Positions 39,254-51,500 of a stretch of DNA of 64,000 bases are shown here, one piece after another. Every line of letters begins with the position of its first letter. The first letter of the stretch is position 1. The notes beneath the pieces are model-generated. The model made no database searches. It was not told the origin of the DNA and worked only from the letters and a program-made list of their open reading frames with translations. This stretch comes from Liolophura sinensis (lineage: Eukaryota; Mollusca; Polyplacophora; Chitonida; Chitonidae). The translations under genes and the position numbers were made by a program. The stretch lies in contig NC_088304.1 of assembly GCF_032854445.1 (NCBI RefSeq), positions 30,199,732 to 30,263,731 on the forward strand. Direction: 5' to 3'.

Positions 39254-42200
39254 CTCCTGTGGGGTTTCCGGGTGATAAGAATAGGACCTCAGCCCTCTAG
39301 GCAAGCTTGTCGTAAAAGTCGACTAACCTAGAGCTCTCTTTTGTGAGCCCGGAGAGTATAATCGGCTCACGTATTCCCGGTTGTGTGAGAGGCAACCGGG
39401 GAGCGACCGTGGGTTGCGAGCCGTAATTTTCGAGGACGGGATCCTGGTGGCTGAGGGCGTGTTGGTCTTGCGAGATCCTCACGCCCAACACGTCACTTTG
39501 GCCCATACTTGGAGAGACGGGAGGACACCTCTAGTCGTGGTCCCAAAGTTTTCTTTCTAATATTCATAAGAGAATAAATGATATTTTCAACTTTCTTTCG
39601 AGGCGGTGGCTCACGGGTCAATCAAGTAGTTCGTGCCTTCTTCATCGGGCGAGAGACGGAGGAACTCGTGATCGGGAAATTAGTATTGGCCCGTATAGCG
39701 TTAGTGTGGACTTATACATCCCTAAGCCAACACGTTGTTTTAACTGTAAAAAGTTTGGTCATGGCAAGGGCCAATGTAAAAATAAACAGATTTGCTTCGG
39801 TGCGGAAGTGAGGGTCATAATGATTTCGACTGCAGCAACACACTTAAGTGTTGCAATTGCGGTGGAGATCGCATGGCCTCCTCTCAGGACTGTCCACTTT
39901 TCGTAAAAGAAAAACAAATAATCACTAAAAAAAATATCGTATCAGGAGGCCCGCAAACTGGTCTCGCCTCCTAATACTTCACTGCAGACTTCATTTGCCA
40001 ATGCGGTCAAGCGAGTAGCATCTGTTACTACTCAAAGATCAATGACTTGGCGCATTGCAAACCAGAAACCTTGTTCTTTTTTTGTTGAACCTACTGTTCG
40101 ACCAGCTTTTAAATAATTCATCAACTCAGACTACCTCAATACAAGAGATAAAACCAGCGAATAACACTGAATAGATTGCATCGCATTGGGGATGTTCTTT
40201 GAGGCTGATATAACTCCAGACATTGTAAATGCAGCAGATGATCCTATATTAAAATTTAACGAGCTTGTTTTAGAGAGGGCTGACAAAGCTATTCACAAGA
40301 CCTCGACAAATCCCAAATCCAAAAGTAAACCCTCGTATGATAAAGAGTGTCGCAAAGCCATTTAGGACTACCAAAAAGGCCGAGCGGAATTTTAATATAT
40401 GTCCTAATGATAATAACTTAAACCAGGTTCGTATTTTTCGAGCTAAGGCTCGTCGATTACTGAAGTCCAAGACACGATCTTGGTGGGACTTTGTTTTGGA
40501 CATTACGTCAAAAATATCTATGTGTAAGGCCTGGAATATGGTTCAGAAACTTAAGGGCTAAAATAATAAAGCAAAAGACCAACATTTCAGAGATGGACAT
40601 AAACTCCCCATTTGATATAGTTAATAAATTAGCTGAGACATTTTCAAAGAAATCTTCTTCCGAGAATTATACTTCAGAATTCCAACATATTAAAAACCAG
40701 AAGGAAAAAATTAAATTTCCCTTTTCTTCTAAGAATTTAGAAGATTATAATCGTCCTTTTAATATCGAGGAACTCAAAACTGCATTAAAAAGGCCCACGA
40801 TACAGCTTGTGGTCCTGATAACGTATTTTATATTTTTCTGAATCATTTACCAGCTGAGCCACTGGAGACTCTCTTGCACTTGCTTAATGATATCTGGATA
40901 ACTGGTAATTTTCCAGCTTCATGGAGGGAGGCGTGTATTAGGGTCATACTGATCCAAATAATTACCGTCCCATAGCTCTTACCAGCTGTCTTTGTAAGAC
41001 TATGGAACGGATGATCAACGATAGACTTGTTTGGTTTCTTGAAACCAACAACCTTTTATCTAATATTCAATGTGGTTTTCGTCAAGGCCGATCTACTTTA
41101 GATCACCTTGTTCGATTTGAAACCTTTATTCGCGATGGTTTTGTTAACAATGAACATGTGGTGTCCATATTTTTCGACATTGAAAATGCCTACGACACCA
41201 GTTGGAAATATGGTATTTTAAAAGACCTCGCGGATATGGGATTAAAAGGTCGCTTACATTTATTTATATCTCAATTTTTATCAAATCGTCAGTTTAAAGT
41301 ACGGGTGGGTCCAGTCTTTCTGACTCTTATAAACAGGAAATGGGTGTACCCCAGGGCAGCATTCTATCACCAACTCTGTTCAGCATAAAAATAAATAGCC
41401 TAGCAAAAACATTAACATCTGGCACAGAGGATTCATTATACGTGGATGATTTTCGTATATGCTACCGAGCTAAGAGTATGAATAATATCGAACGTCAGTT
41501 GCAGCTTTGTCTCAATAAAATCGAGAAATGGGCAACTGAAAACGGTTTTAGATTTTCAACGTCTAAAACCGTCGGTATGCATTTTTTTAATAAACGGAAA
41601 CTTCATCTTGATCCCGAGCTTAATTTTTGTGGTGAACGGGTTAAAATTGTTGGAGAAACTAAATTTTAGGTATAATATTTGATAGTAAGCTATCTTTTAT
41701 ACCTCATATAAAAATGCTTAAAGGTAAATGTACAAAGGCTCTCGATATAATGAAGGTCGTGTCTAGCACCGATTGGGGTGCTGACCGATCGGTTTTACTC
41801 ATTTTATATCGTTCTCTTGTGCGGTCTAAATTGGATTATGGGTCCATCATTTACGGTTCCGCTAGGAAGTCGTATATTAAAATGTAGGATCCTGTTCATC
41901 ATGAAGGTTAGAGGCTCAGCCTTGGTGGTTTAAGAACCTCACCAGTAGAGAGTTTATACGTGGAGGCAAAAATGCCTTCTTTAAATCACAGACATATAAA
42001 ACTTAGCCTTCAGTATGCTGCAAAGCTAAAAGCACATCCAACAAACCCTGCCTACGACTGTGTTTTCAATCCATTGTATGTAGCCAAAAATATACTAAAT
42101 GTCCTAACAAGATCCCTTCGTTCGGTCTTCGTATACGGGACCATATTGTGGGAGCTAACATCAAGCTGGAGGATATAGCTCCGGTGTCTTTTCCGGAGTC

Positions 42201-43386
42201 CCCTCCATGGCTTCGTTCACAACCTAAACTAATCTTTCATTTACGTAAATATAATAAATCGAAATAAATCCTCTTTTATAATTCAGCAAGGTTTTGCTGA
42301 AATGAAAGCTAATTATATGAATTATAAATTTATATATACTGACCGGTCGAAGGATGGGGACAGGGTTGCGTCTGTGGCTGTCATGGAGCAGCGAGTCTCT
42401 TCCTTTCGCCTTCCATCCTCTTCTTCAATATTCTCTGCCGAGGCCAGAGCTATACTCCTGGCCTTATCATATGTTTCTTCTGGGTGTGCCCAGAGGGCAA
42501 TGATATGCACTGACTGGTTGTCTTGCCTTTTGGCAACACAGAATAATAAATTTAAAAATCCCTGGATCCTTCAGATTTTAGCTATACATAGGAAACTAAT
42601 TAGAAGAGGTAAAGATATTATATTCTGTTGGATACCAAGTTACACTGGTATCGATGGAAACATAGTTGTGGATAAGGAAGCGAAAGCTGTCATGTATAAA
42701 CCTGTATCTCGGATTAAAATCCCTTATACTGACATGAAGTCCAATATTTTTAAATATATTCGTTGCCTTTGACAGGGTGAATGGAACTTGCAGGTCCATA
42801 ATAAATTGCATGCTATTCATCCTGTCATTGGCTATAATAATTATACTTGCAAAGAGTCTCGTAGAAACCAAGTAGATTTAACAAGGTGTCGTGTTGGGCA
42901 TTTTCCACTAACGCACAATTTCATACTTGATGGGAGCAGTGCTCCCGAGTGCATTGGATGCGATGCCCAATTTGGCATCAAACATATCTTGGTTGACTGT
43001 GTGGAATTTGCCCAAGTTCGGCAGAGATTCTACACAGTCAACTTTATATATGACTTATTTGACAACATCGCTGGCGACGTTGTCATCAATTATTTGAAGG
43101 CCATTGGCCTTCATCATAAGATATAATTTATTAATATATAAGTATTTGTCGATAAAGTTATATATACATTTCTTGATACATTTTGCAAAATATGAGGGTT
43201 TTTCGAGTTTTAACTGTTTTTGGTTATTCTAATCTGGTTTTAAACATGTCCAAACATGTTTCATTTTTTGATGTTCTCACCAGCATATCGGAAACCTCAA
43301 CCGCCTCGTGTTTTCACCTTCCTCTCGCCACGATATGGCTGAAATATTGCCGATGTGGCGTTAAACCATAATCATTCATTCATTCT
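39254..43386 (+). mobile_element. LINE copy with internal deletions
   Basis: 5' UTR 39254-39660; ORF1 reduced to the knuckle region (about 39690-39975: CFNCKKFGHGKGQC); the endonuclease is mostly lost (from 40180 only its end and the linker remain). RT 41002-41669 contains the intact motif A region FFDIENAYD and YVDD. RNase H is at 42302-42772 and the CIGC tail at 42788-43126. Frameshifts lie at about 41340 and 41660, with stops at 41886 and 42772. Ends in a 3' UTR with CATTCATTC. Confidence 0.85.
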
Positions 43387-43805
43387 CTTAGAGACAAAGT
43401 AGTTTTAACTAGGTGTCGTAATAGGGATTCTCATCTAACCCAATTTCGTGTTAGATGGGAGCCGTGCTCCCAAGTGTTTTGGATGCGATGCCCGTTATGG
43501 CATTAAACATATCCTAGTTGACAGTTGAATTGCCAATGTTCGGCAAACATTGTACACAGTCAACTCCATACATGATTTGTTTGACATCATCGCTGGCGAT
43601 GTTGTTATAAAGTATTAGAGGGTCATTGGCCTATATCATAAGACATAAATTGTAATTATTTTTAATAAGCTGGTTTTCGAGTTTTAACTGTTTTGGTTTT
43701 GTCCAAAAGTTTGTCCAAATATTTTTGTTTCGTGTTTGATGATAACACTACCATATCGAAAACCTAAACCGCCTCGTCTTTTCAACTTGTTCTCGCCAAG
43801 ATATG
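43387..43805 (+). mobile_element. LINE 3' fragment, head-to-tail
   Basis: Starts after the CATTC tail with the ORF2 C-terminal region (CTTAGAGACAAAGTAGTTTT), decayed, into a 3' UTR piece that stops without a tail at about 43805. Confidence 0.7.
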
Positions 43806-44171
43806 AAAGATTCTACACAGTCAAATCTATATATGATTTATTTGACAGCATCGCTGGCGATGTTGTCATAAATTATTTGAAGGTCATTGGCCTATATCAT
43901 AAAATATAAATTTTAATTGTCATAAATATCTAAAGATACACAGTTATATACATATAGATTTATACATGTAATATATAACCGTGGTTTTCGAGTTTTAACT
44001 CTTATTTTTCTTTTAAGCGGTTTTAAACATGTCTGTACTTTTTGTTTTACGTTTGATGTTCATGTTATCATATCGAAAACCTTGACCGTCTCGCGTTTTC
44101 ACCGTGTTCTCGCCACGATATGGCTGAAATATTGCCGATGTGGCGTTAAGCCATAATTATTCATTCATTCA
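43806..44171 (+). mobile_element. LINE 3' fragment, head-to-tail
   Basis: Starts near the ORF2 C-terminus (AAAGATTCTACACAGTCAAA) and ends in the complete 3' UTR and a CATTCATTCATTC tail. Confidence 0.75.
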
Positions 44172-44233
44172 TTCGCCACGATATGGCTGAGATATTGCCG
44201 AATTGACGTTAAGCCATAATCATTCATTCATTC
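44172..44233 (+). mobile_element. LINE tail-only copy
   Basis: Immediately after the previous tail: GCCACGATATGGCTGAGATA to CATTCATTCATTC, the last 60 bp of the element only. Confidence 0.75.
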
Positions 44234-44640
44234 TAACTGTTCATGTAAAAAACTGAAATAGTAGCGAAATATAAGCCCACTAAGAGTATGGCGTGAGCAA
44301 AATTAAGTAAAAAAAGTACATTAATCTGAATTGCAATTCATGACGTCACGTTGAGAAATGTCAAAAATGCTCAAATTTAACATACGTCAGGCCTCAGGGA
44401 CGCTTAGTCCACCTACAGAATCCTGGTTTACAATACAATTAAAGACTTACAGCAAAGATTGTAATAGTGTTGACGACAGTGTAACATCTACGGTCACACG
44501 TGAGCTGGCATCATGGCTTAAGGATTGTTAGGTAAAACATGAAGTCATGTTAATTACAATTTATATGACGTCGGGGGTCCAGAAATACTCAAAGTATGTG
44601 TTGTCATCACATTTAACATACAACATGAGCAGCGTAATTA
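44234..44640. other. No gene seen; local repeats
   Basis: GTGAGCAAAATTAAGT...AATCTGAATTGCA near 44293 recurs near 45532, and GACGCTTAGTCCACC...ACAATTAAAGA near 44400 recurs diverged near 44858. Otherwise nothing is recognised. Confidence 0.4.
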
Positions 44641-44815
44641 CCCAGAAGCCCCTCACCAATGCGGTCGCTGTGAGGTCAAGTCCAGCTCATGCTGGCTTCT
44701 TCTCCGGTCGTACGTGGGAAGGCCTGCCCACTTTCCACCCACCATAATGCTGGACGCCATCGTATAAGTGAAATATTCTTGAGTACGGCGTAAATCACCA
44801 ATCAAATAAATAAAT
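44640..44815 (+). mobile_element. SINE copy with tRNA-like head
   Basis: CCTCACCAATGCGGTCGCTG and GGTCAAGTCC (B-box-like) precede GCTGGCTTCTTCTCCGGTCG, CACCATAATGCTGGACGCC and GTGAAATATTCTTGAGTACG, ending in AATCAAATAAATAAATA. Confidence 0.75.
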
Positions 44816-44949
44816 ACATACAACTTGAAAACATGGCAAAGGACCCAAACCTTAGGGATGCTTAGCCCACCAGGAAGATCATGTTTTATGCGGAATACAG
44901 TATAATTAAAGATGTACAAGATAGGGTAATACCACAACAGCGACTACAA

Positions 44950-45150
44950 AATAATACAAGGTGAGGGGAACATATGTATTGGGGAGGTACATCGGGTGTG
45001 AAGACAAATATGAGGTGGTCATATCTAACACAAGATGGGAAGCCAGGTACAGAGTGGGGAGTTTTTCCTGTTTTCCAAAAATAGATGACAGCCCATGTGG
45101 AGACAGACACGCGTTCATGATGTATATCACAAGGTGAGGAGACACACTAC
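44950..45150 (+). repeat. About 100-bp minisatellite, third locus
   Basis: Two repeats related to 4640-4940 and 15981-16355 (TGAGGTGGTCATATCTAACA, GACAGACACGCGTTCATGAT). They end next to the promoter of the gene at 45272, as in the block split by the transposon. Confidence 0.7.
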
Positions 45151-45170
45151 TTTATTTTGCCTCATCTTCT

Positions 45171-45174
45171 TTAA
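45171..45174 (+). other. Paralogous empty TTAA site of the DNA transposon
   Basis: GCCTCATCTTCT-TTAA-AGAAACCATGAC aligns with the joined flanks of the transposon (GCCTCATTTTCC-TTGA and TTAA-TGAAACCACGAT). Confidence 0.75.
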
Positions 45175-45203
45175 AGAAACCATGACTTACAGCGAATAAT
45201 GTT

Positions 45204-45211
45204 TATAAATA
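45204..45211 (+). promoter_or_regulatory. TATA box of secreted gene at 45272
   Basis: TATAAATA, 61 bp before the last base preceding the ATG at 45272; conserved as TATAAAT in the paralogous block at 20098. Confidence 0.5.
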
Positions 45212-45271
45212 AATACAAGTTGTGGCATTTAACATAGCGAGCCTGGTTCTTCTTTCATATACAGGTAGAAC

Positions 45272-46051
45272 ATGATGTGGAAACGCCCATTAGCCATGGC
45301 GTTCGTAGTACTCTGCATCTTGAATATAAAAAGTGAACCAGAATCTGGACGTCTTAATCTTTTAACCATTGACAACGTAGCATGTGCCAAATTACGGTCC
45401 ATGACCTCATTGTTCAAAGGCTGTAGTAATCACGTTTTACGCTTTCAACGAGGACAAAGGGCTGTGAGTGGTGAGAAGCCAAAGAAAAAAGGCATTGATG
45501 CAAGTTTTTGCATATAGTACTGTAAATGTGAAGTGAGCAAAATTAAGTCAAAAAATTGCAATCTGAATTGCAGAAAGGGAGTCCATGTAATGTGTCCCCT
45601 TGTTGCACTACCTATTTCCACTGCTCATTTATCTGGTGCTGCTTCAAGGAGACTTTTTAAGGCATTGGTGTGACTCGACCCAAGAGTGACCTTGGATCTA
45701 CCAACCCCGAAGCGGACGCTCTACCAGCTAAGCTATCGGTCCTGTAAACGTGAAAAAGGACTATAATGTTCTCTCCGTGAATGACTGAAGATTCTGAAAT
45801 ATTTTGAATATCATTAAATTATAGTGTTTACAACTGCAGGTGATTGGAAAACCGTCTGCAAAGCCTCATTGACATTCGTGCCGAGCGGAATTGAGAAGAT
45901 AAAATTGTGTTTCCACAAAGTAAACCTAGTGGGTTCACCTTTCATGTATGAGCGCTCCGAGTTCTGTACCCATATGAAAAGCAGACAGGTGTGTTGGGCC
46001 TGCACGGAAAGGTTACCGGTATACGCGTTGAGTTTTCATTATGTCTATTGA
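45272..46051 (+). CDS. Putative secreted cysteine-containing protein, 2 exons, 136 aa
   Basis: Exon 1 is 45272-45470, exon 2 45840-46051 (411 nt). The donor AGTG/GTGAGA (phase 1) and acceptor AACTGCAG join into one open frame. The start MMWKRPLAMAFVVLCILNIK is a signal-peptide candidate; the mature part has cysteines in NVACA, KGCSN, TVCKA, KLCFH, EFCTH and VCWAC. No family is recognised. An earlier donor (GCT/GTGAGT) would be out of phase with exon 2. The intron carries a tRNA-derived SINE on the other strand. A broken paralogue at 20186-20309 supports exon 1 and its promoter, not exon 2. The protein could also continue in exons I do not see. Confidence 0.45.
45595..45745 (-). mobile_element. 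tRNA-derived SINE, minus strand
   Basis: The minus strand reads GATAGCTTAGCTGGTAGAGC (A box TAGCTTAGCTGG) then GGGTCGAGTCAC (B-box-like) 55 bp on, followed by a short unrelated body. This is not the SINE family at 29448. Confidence 0.65.
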
Positions 46052-46582
46052 CACATGCACATTGTGATCTATTCTTGGCGACGGACATCGCCAGTAGGGC
46101 GAACTGAGTTATCCCCCTTATTACAATCATGCTCGGTAATTCTATTGCCCGGTGTATATATTATTAAAAACCTCGATGTGATTCATATAGACATTGTGGG
46201 CGTGATAAGCATGTGTTAACATGTTAACCCGTCAGATCAGTCAACGGCACGGAGAATAACGCATGATGTTGGGTACATTTAGCCTTTTTCCTACTGTATG
46301 AATAATTACAATTGTATGCTAACCGATTGTCATTATGAGAACACCATAAATAGAAAGCATCGACAAAAAAACTCTAGCCTAGGTAAAAACTCGTAAGCCT
46401 CGTAAATTTTTTTCCAAATATTTACCTAATTTGTGTTTTACGACGCCCTTAGGAATATTCCTCTGATAACACGGCAACCAGCGTTATGGCGGTTCGGAGA
46501 ATCCAGGGTTAAGGTGTCCTGTTCGTGCCGTTCGGAATTTTCAATACTTTCTATAAAATTATTCCCCCTATGGTAAAAACTT
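46052..46582. other. No gene seen
   Basis: AT-rich sequence after the gene at 45272; no ORF, repeat or poly(A) signal that I can support. Confidence 0.4.
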
Positions 46583-48005
46583 AAACGTGCTAAAAAAAAT
46601 GAATAATATCGAACGTCAGTTGCAGCTTGGTCTTAACAAAATCGGGAAATGGGCAAATTGAGAACGGCTTTAGATTTTCCACGTCTGAAAGCATAGGTAT
46701 GCATTTTTGTAACAAATGGAATCTTCATCTTGACACTGTGCTTTAATTTTACGGTAAACGGATTAAAATTGTCCAAGAAACTAAATTGTATATAATTTAT
46801 TATAAATAAATCGATAAAATAGTTAAAGGTAGATGTACAAATTAAGGTTTTCTATATAATTATGGGCTTGTCTAGCACCGATTGGAGTGCTGATCCATCT
46901 GTGTCATTAAATTTATACTGTTATCTGGTGAGGTCTATATTGGACTATGGGTCCATCATTAACAGTTTCGCGAGGAAGTCGTGCCGTAAAATGTAGGATC
47001 TTGTCCATCACCAAGGTAAGAGACTCAACTTTGGTGCTTTTGGAACCTCACCAGCAGAGAGTTTATATGTAGGGGCAAATGAGCCTTCTTTACATACCCA
47101 CGTATAAAACTGAGCCTTCACTGTGCTACAAAACTTCAAGCTCGACCAACAAACCTTGCCTTCGACTGTGTTTTCAATCTATCATATGTAAGTAAATTTA
47201 ATGTGTCGTAAGAAGATCCCGTTGTTTGGAAATCGTATACGCAACCATATTGTGGAACGTAACATCGCGCCAGAGCAGATAGCTCCGGTTTCTTTGCCAG
47301 AGTCTCCTCCCTGGCTTCTTCCACAGCCTGAACTAATATACTTCAGCAAATTTTTGCTGTAATTAAGGCTAGCCTTAATTTTGGCAAGTCAAAGGATGAA
47401 GACAAGCTTGCCTCTGCGACCATCTTAGAGAAGCGAGTCCCTTCTCTTCGTCTTTCATCCTCTACACATTTTCTGCTGAGGCCAGGGCTATTCTCCTGTC
47501 TTTATCACATGATGCCGTATTCGGCATTCTCGTTTAACACACAATTTCAGTCTTGATGGGAACAGTGCTCCCAAGTGTGTTTAATGTAATGTTGCATACG
47601 GCATCGAATATGTCTTTGTTGACTAAATAGACTTTGCTCATGTTCGGCAAAGATACAGTACAGTCTCGACTCCATATTCGATCTATTTGACGGCGTTGCT
47701 GGCGATGCTGTCATTAAATACTTAAAGGCCATTTGCCTAAATAATGAAATATAGTCTTACGTTATATATACAGATAAATTCCGTATAATTTCGACTTTCT
47801 AGATGATATATTTTAAAAACGTTATGGTCTTGGAGTTTTAACTAGGTCGTGGTTCTTTCTGAACTGTTTTTGAATATGTTAACCTGTTTTTTGTTTTATA
47901 TTTGATGTTCTCAATCTATCGAAAACAATTCAATGGCTCCTGTTTCAAACTTGTCGCCATGATATTCCTGAAAAATTGCCGATGTGGAGTTAAGCCATAA
48001 CCATT
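46583..48005 (+). mobile_element. Old LINE copy, RT to 3' tail
   Basis: From the region after YVDD (CGTGCTAAAAAAAATGAATA) through RNase H (47380-47500) and the C-terminus to a 3' UTR (CTGAAAAATTGCCGATGTGG) without a clear CATT tail. There are stops throughout. From about 47620 it is shared with copy A of the old segmental duplication. Confidence 0.75.
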
Positions 48006-48489
48006 CGTTGTATCAGATTCTCTTAAGGGTGATCATTGCCAATGTGCGTTTCTCATTTATGGCCTTCATAAACTGAGTGATATTTACCGTCCTTGAATGA
48101 AAATTGAAAACAAGGGTAGCGTTATAAGGGGGTTTATGAACATAGCGCATAATTAATATCCCGTTGTCCAAGTAATTTAAAATATCGTGCAGTATATAAT
48201 AAAGAATCCAATTACACGGCAAACACGGCAGACAATACAATATAACGCGAAAGCAAATTTGGCGGCAGATGTATTTATTTTATTTTATTTTTTCATTAGG
48301 TGCTACTATCTGTGCGAAATAAATTGATGGAAAGTTACCAATGAGGACATGAGAAAACACCTGTGAAATTAGCATGGCGTATTTGATACAGCCTAGGCAA
48401 TTATATATAAATTTTAAAAAATAAATACAATTTTATTGCCTGCTTTAGTGGCATGGTATTTATCTTTATAGCAGGTTATTGCATACACA

Positions 48490-48496
48490 TATAAAG
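48490..48496 (+). promoter_or_regulatory. TATA box of secreted gene 2
   Basis: TATAAAG, 65 bp before the ATG at 48561, conserved in the duplicated copy near 36855. Confidence 0.5.
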
Positions 48497-48560
48497 CTAA
48501 TGAGAATATAAATTTAGAGGCAGAGAAATTTTTGTCAAGCTCACTCAGTGTACAGCAATA

Positions 48561-51500
48561 ATGGCCGCGAGAAGGTACGTAATTTAAATGTTTTCTCGTT
48601 CATATTTTGCCAAATTAATGGATACAGGCTAAATTTTGTAATCTACCGCTGCCAACTGCTTACAGTTTATGATGCTGCGTAAATAACGAAATACTTTCAC
48701 TGAAAAAACCCCTGTGGGGTTGGTTTCCGGTGTGATAAGAATAGGACCTCAGCCCTCTAGGCAAGCCTGTCGTAAAAGACGACTAACCTAGAGCTCCCCT
48801 GTGTGGGCCCGGTGAATATAATAGGCTCACATCTTCTCGGTTGTGTGAGAGGCAACCGGGGATCGACCTGTTTGCCGTGTGTTGCGACCCGTAATCTCCA
48901 AGGACAGGATCCTGGTGGCTGAGGGTGTGTTGGTCTTGCGAGATCCTCGCCCCCAACACGTCACATTGGCCCTTACTTGCAGAGAGACAGGATGTCGGAT
49001 GGGCCCGGTCCGATTAATCGGCTGGTCGCGTCAAGCCCTACTCTTGATACTGTTAGTTATTCTTTCACATACTGTGATGTCAAATTGGGTTTTCTCCAAA
49101 TACTCTTGCATGGGTCAGTGTAGAAGGCGGTGGCTAATGGGTCAATCGAGTAGATTGAATTAACCTTGTTAATCTGTTCAACTATACCTTGCGTGGATTC
49201 CCTGTTTGTATTCTCTGCTGGTCATCCGCGGAGGTAGATTCACCCTTTTTGGCACTCCGTGGCGGATGGCGTCACGTGGGTGAAATTAAAAAAAATATAT
49301 CATGGCTTCCCCTGAAATTATCACAGTGGAGGCAAAGAAAAGAAAAAATGATGTTCTCTTAGATATATCTATAGATATAAGGAGGAAATAATTATTTTCC
49401 TGCATTCTTAGTAATATCTAATAAAAATGAAAATCACAGAAAAATGAAAATCAATCCATTTGTATTAAAACAAACAATAGAAAGTTATGCTAGAACTTTA
49501 AAATGAGTTAAGAAAATGAAATCTGGAAACATTCTGTCAGAATGCTCCAGAAAACAACAATATCTAAATTTACTAAAAATTCAAAATATAGGAGAGCAGC
49601 CTGTTTCTCTTTATCCTCATAATACATTGAACTGCTGTCACGGTATAATTCGTGACAGGGACCAGGACCTTACCGAAATGAATGAACAACAAATAACCGA
49701 AGAACTAAAACACCAAGGAGTAAGTAAGGTAAAACGCTTCCTAATTAGAAGAGAAGGGAATCTGATAAAAACGAACACTTATATGTTAACATTCAATAAA
49801 ACATCCCTTCCGTCATCTATATTTATTGGACCATATAGTGTAAGGGTGGAGTTATTTATACCTAACCCCACCAGGTGTTTCTCCTATCAGAGGTTTGGCC
49901 ATGGCAGGAGTCAATGCCGCAACACACTGGTCTGCTTTAGATGTGCGGAAACAGGTCATGAGGGCTTCGACTGCACAAAAACAGTAAAATGTGTGAATTG
50001 TAGTGGAGCCCACATGGCCTCTTCCAAGGACTGCCTTCTCTTCATAAAAGAAAGGAAATCATAACCTTAAAATGTAAAAATAATATATCATATCATGAAG
50101 CGAAGCGTCTGGTCTCTGCCACGAATGTCCGGAATACCTCTACATATGCAAATGTTGTAAGGAAAACCACTTTTTCTGTGGGGGTCCGAACAACTTTTAC
50201 TTGGCCTATTGGCAAAGAACACCCACAGAAACTGGTCACGAAACCCTTAAATAACACAGCCAGCTCATCATCACAAACTGATATAAACCTTTCTAAAATA
50301 CCCGATACTTTACCTGATTATCCAGCACTTTCTTTGTCTGACAGCACATCATATGATAATAAATCCAAATCTTGTAAACCCGTTGATTCTTCACAGAAAA
50401 CAACGGGTGACAAAAATAAATGTGAGAAAAATCATGAAAGGGATAAACCTAGTGGCCCCCTGGAGCGTCCCTCTAAGGCCACTAGAAACCCCATCCAAAC
50501 TTTTAATACGTTTGGATCGTTGGAGGACGTTGATCCTTCGACATCGTGTGCAGACATGATGGATACGTCATCTGCACCTGGGAGGTCTCCTAGTAGATCT
50601 CCCAAAAAGGGTTGTCCGCGGTCCAAACATAAATCCCCAATACGCCTACCTCCATAATGTCTTCTTTAGATAAAATTATACAATGGAGTTGTCGAGGTCT
50701 TAAGGTAAATCTTATTGAAATAACACAGCTAGTTCAATCTTTAAATCCAGTTGCCCTGTGTCTTCAGGAAACTCATCAAAGACATCTGACAAAGATAAAT
50801 TATCTCTTGAAAATTATACACTTTATAGCAATTATTCTGGTGAAGAAGAGCGAGCTTGTGGCGGCTCCTCTATTTTCGTAAATAATAATATAATTCACAG
50901 TCCTGTTGATCTCGTTACTGAGTTTCAGGCTGTTGCCGTCCGTATTTCTTTGTCAGAAACGGTTTCTTTATGTTCGATCTATATTCCTCCTCATTCTTCT
51001 TTGTCAATCTCTCAGTTACATAACTTGAAAGAACAACTCCCATCCCCTTTTATAATAATAGGGGATTTTAATGCCCATAACCCCTTATGGGATAGTAATA
51101 ATATAAACGCTAAAGGCAAAACTTTGGAAGATTTTTTATCGAAAGATTAACTGTGTTATTTCAATGATGGCTCTAATACCTATTTACATCCAGGTAACGG
51201 CGCTTATTCTGCTATCGACCTTACTATCACGGATCCATCACTTCTCGTTGATTTTTCTTGGAACGTGCATGACGATCTTTGTGGTAGTGACCATTTTCCT
51301 ATAATCCTAGAACATATCACTTCTAACTCTTTAGAACTGCACCTAGGTGAAAATTCGATAAAGCAAACTGGATCGCATTTGAGATGTTCTGTGAGGCTGA
51401 TATCTCTCCGGAGACTCTCAAAGCAGCAAATGGTCCTATGTTAAAATTTAACGAGCTTGTATTACGAGCTGCCGATAAAACTATACCTAAGACCTCGACA

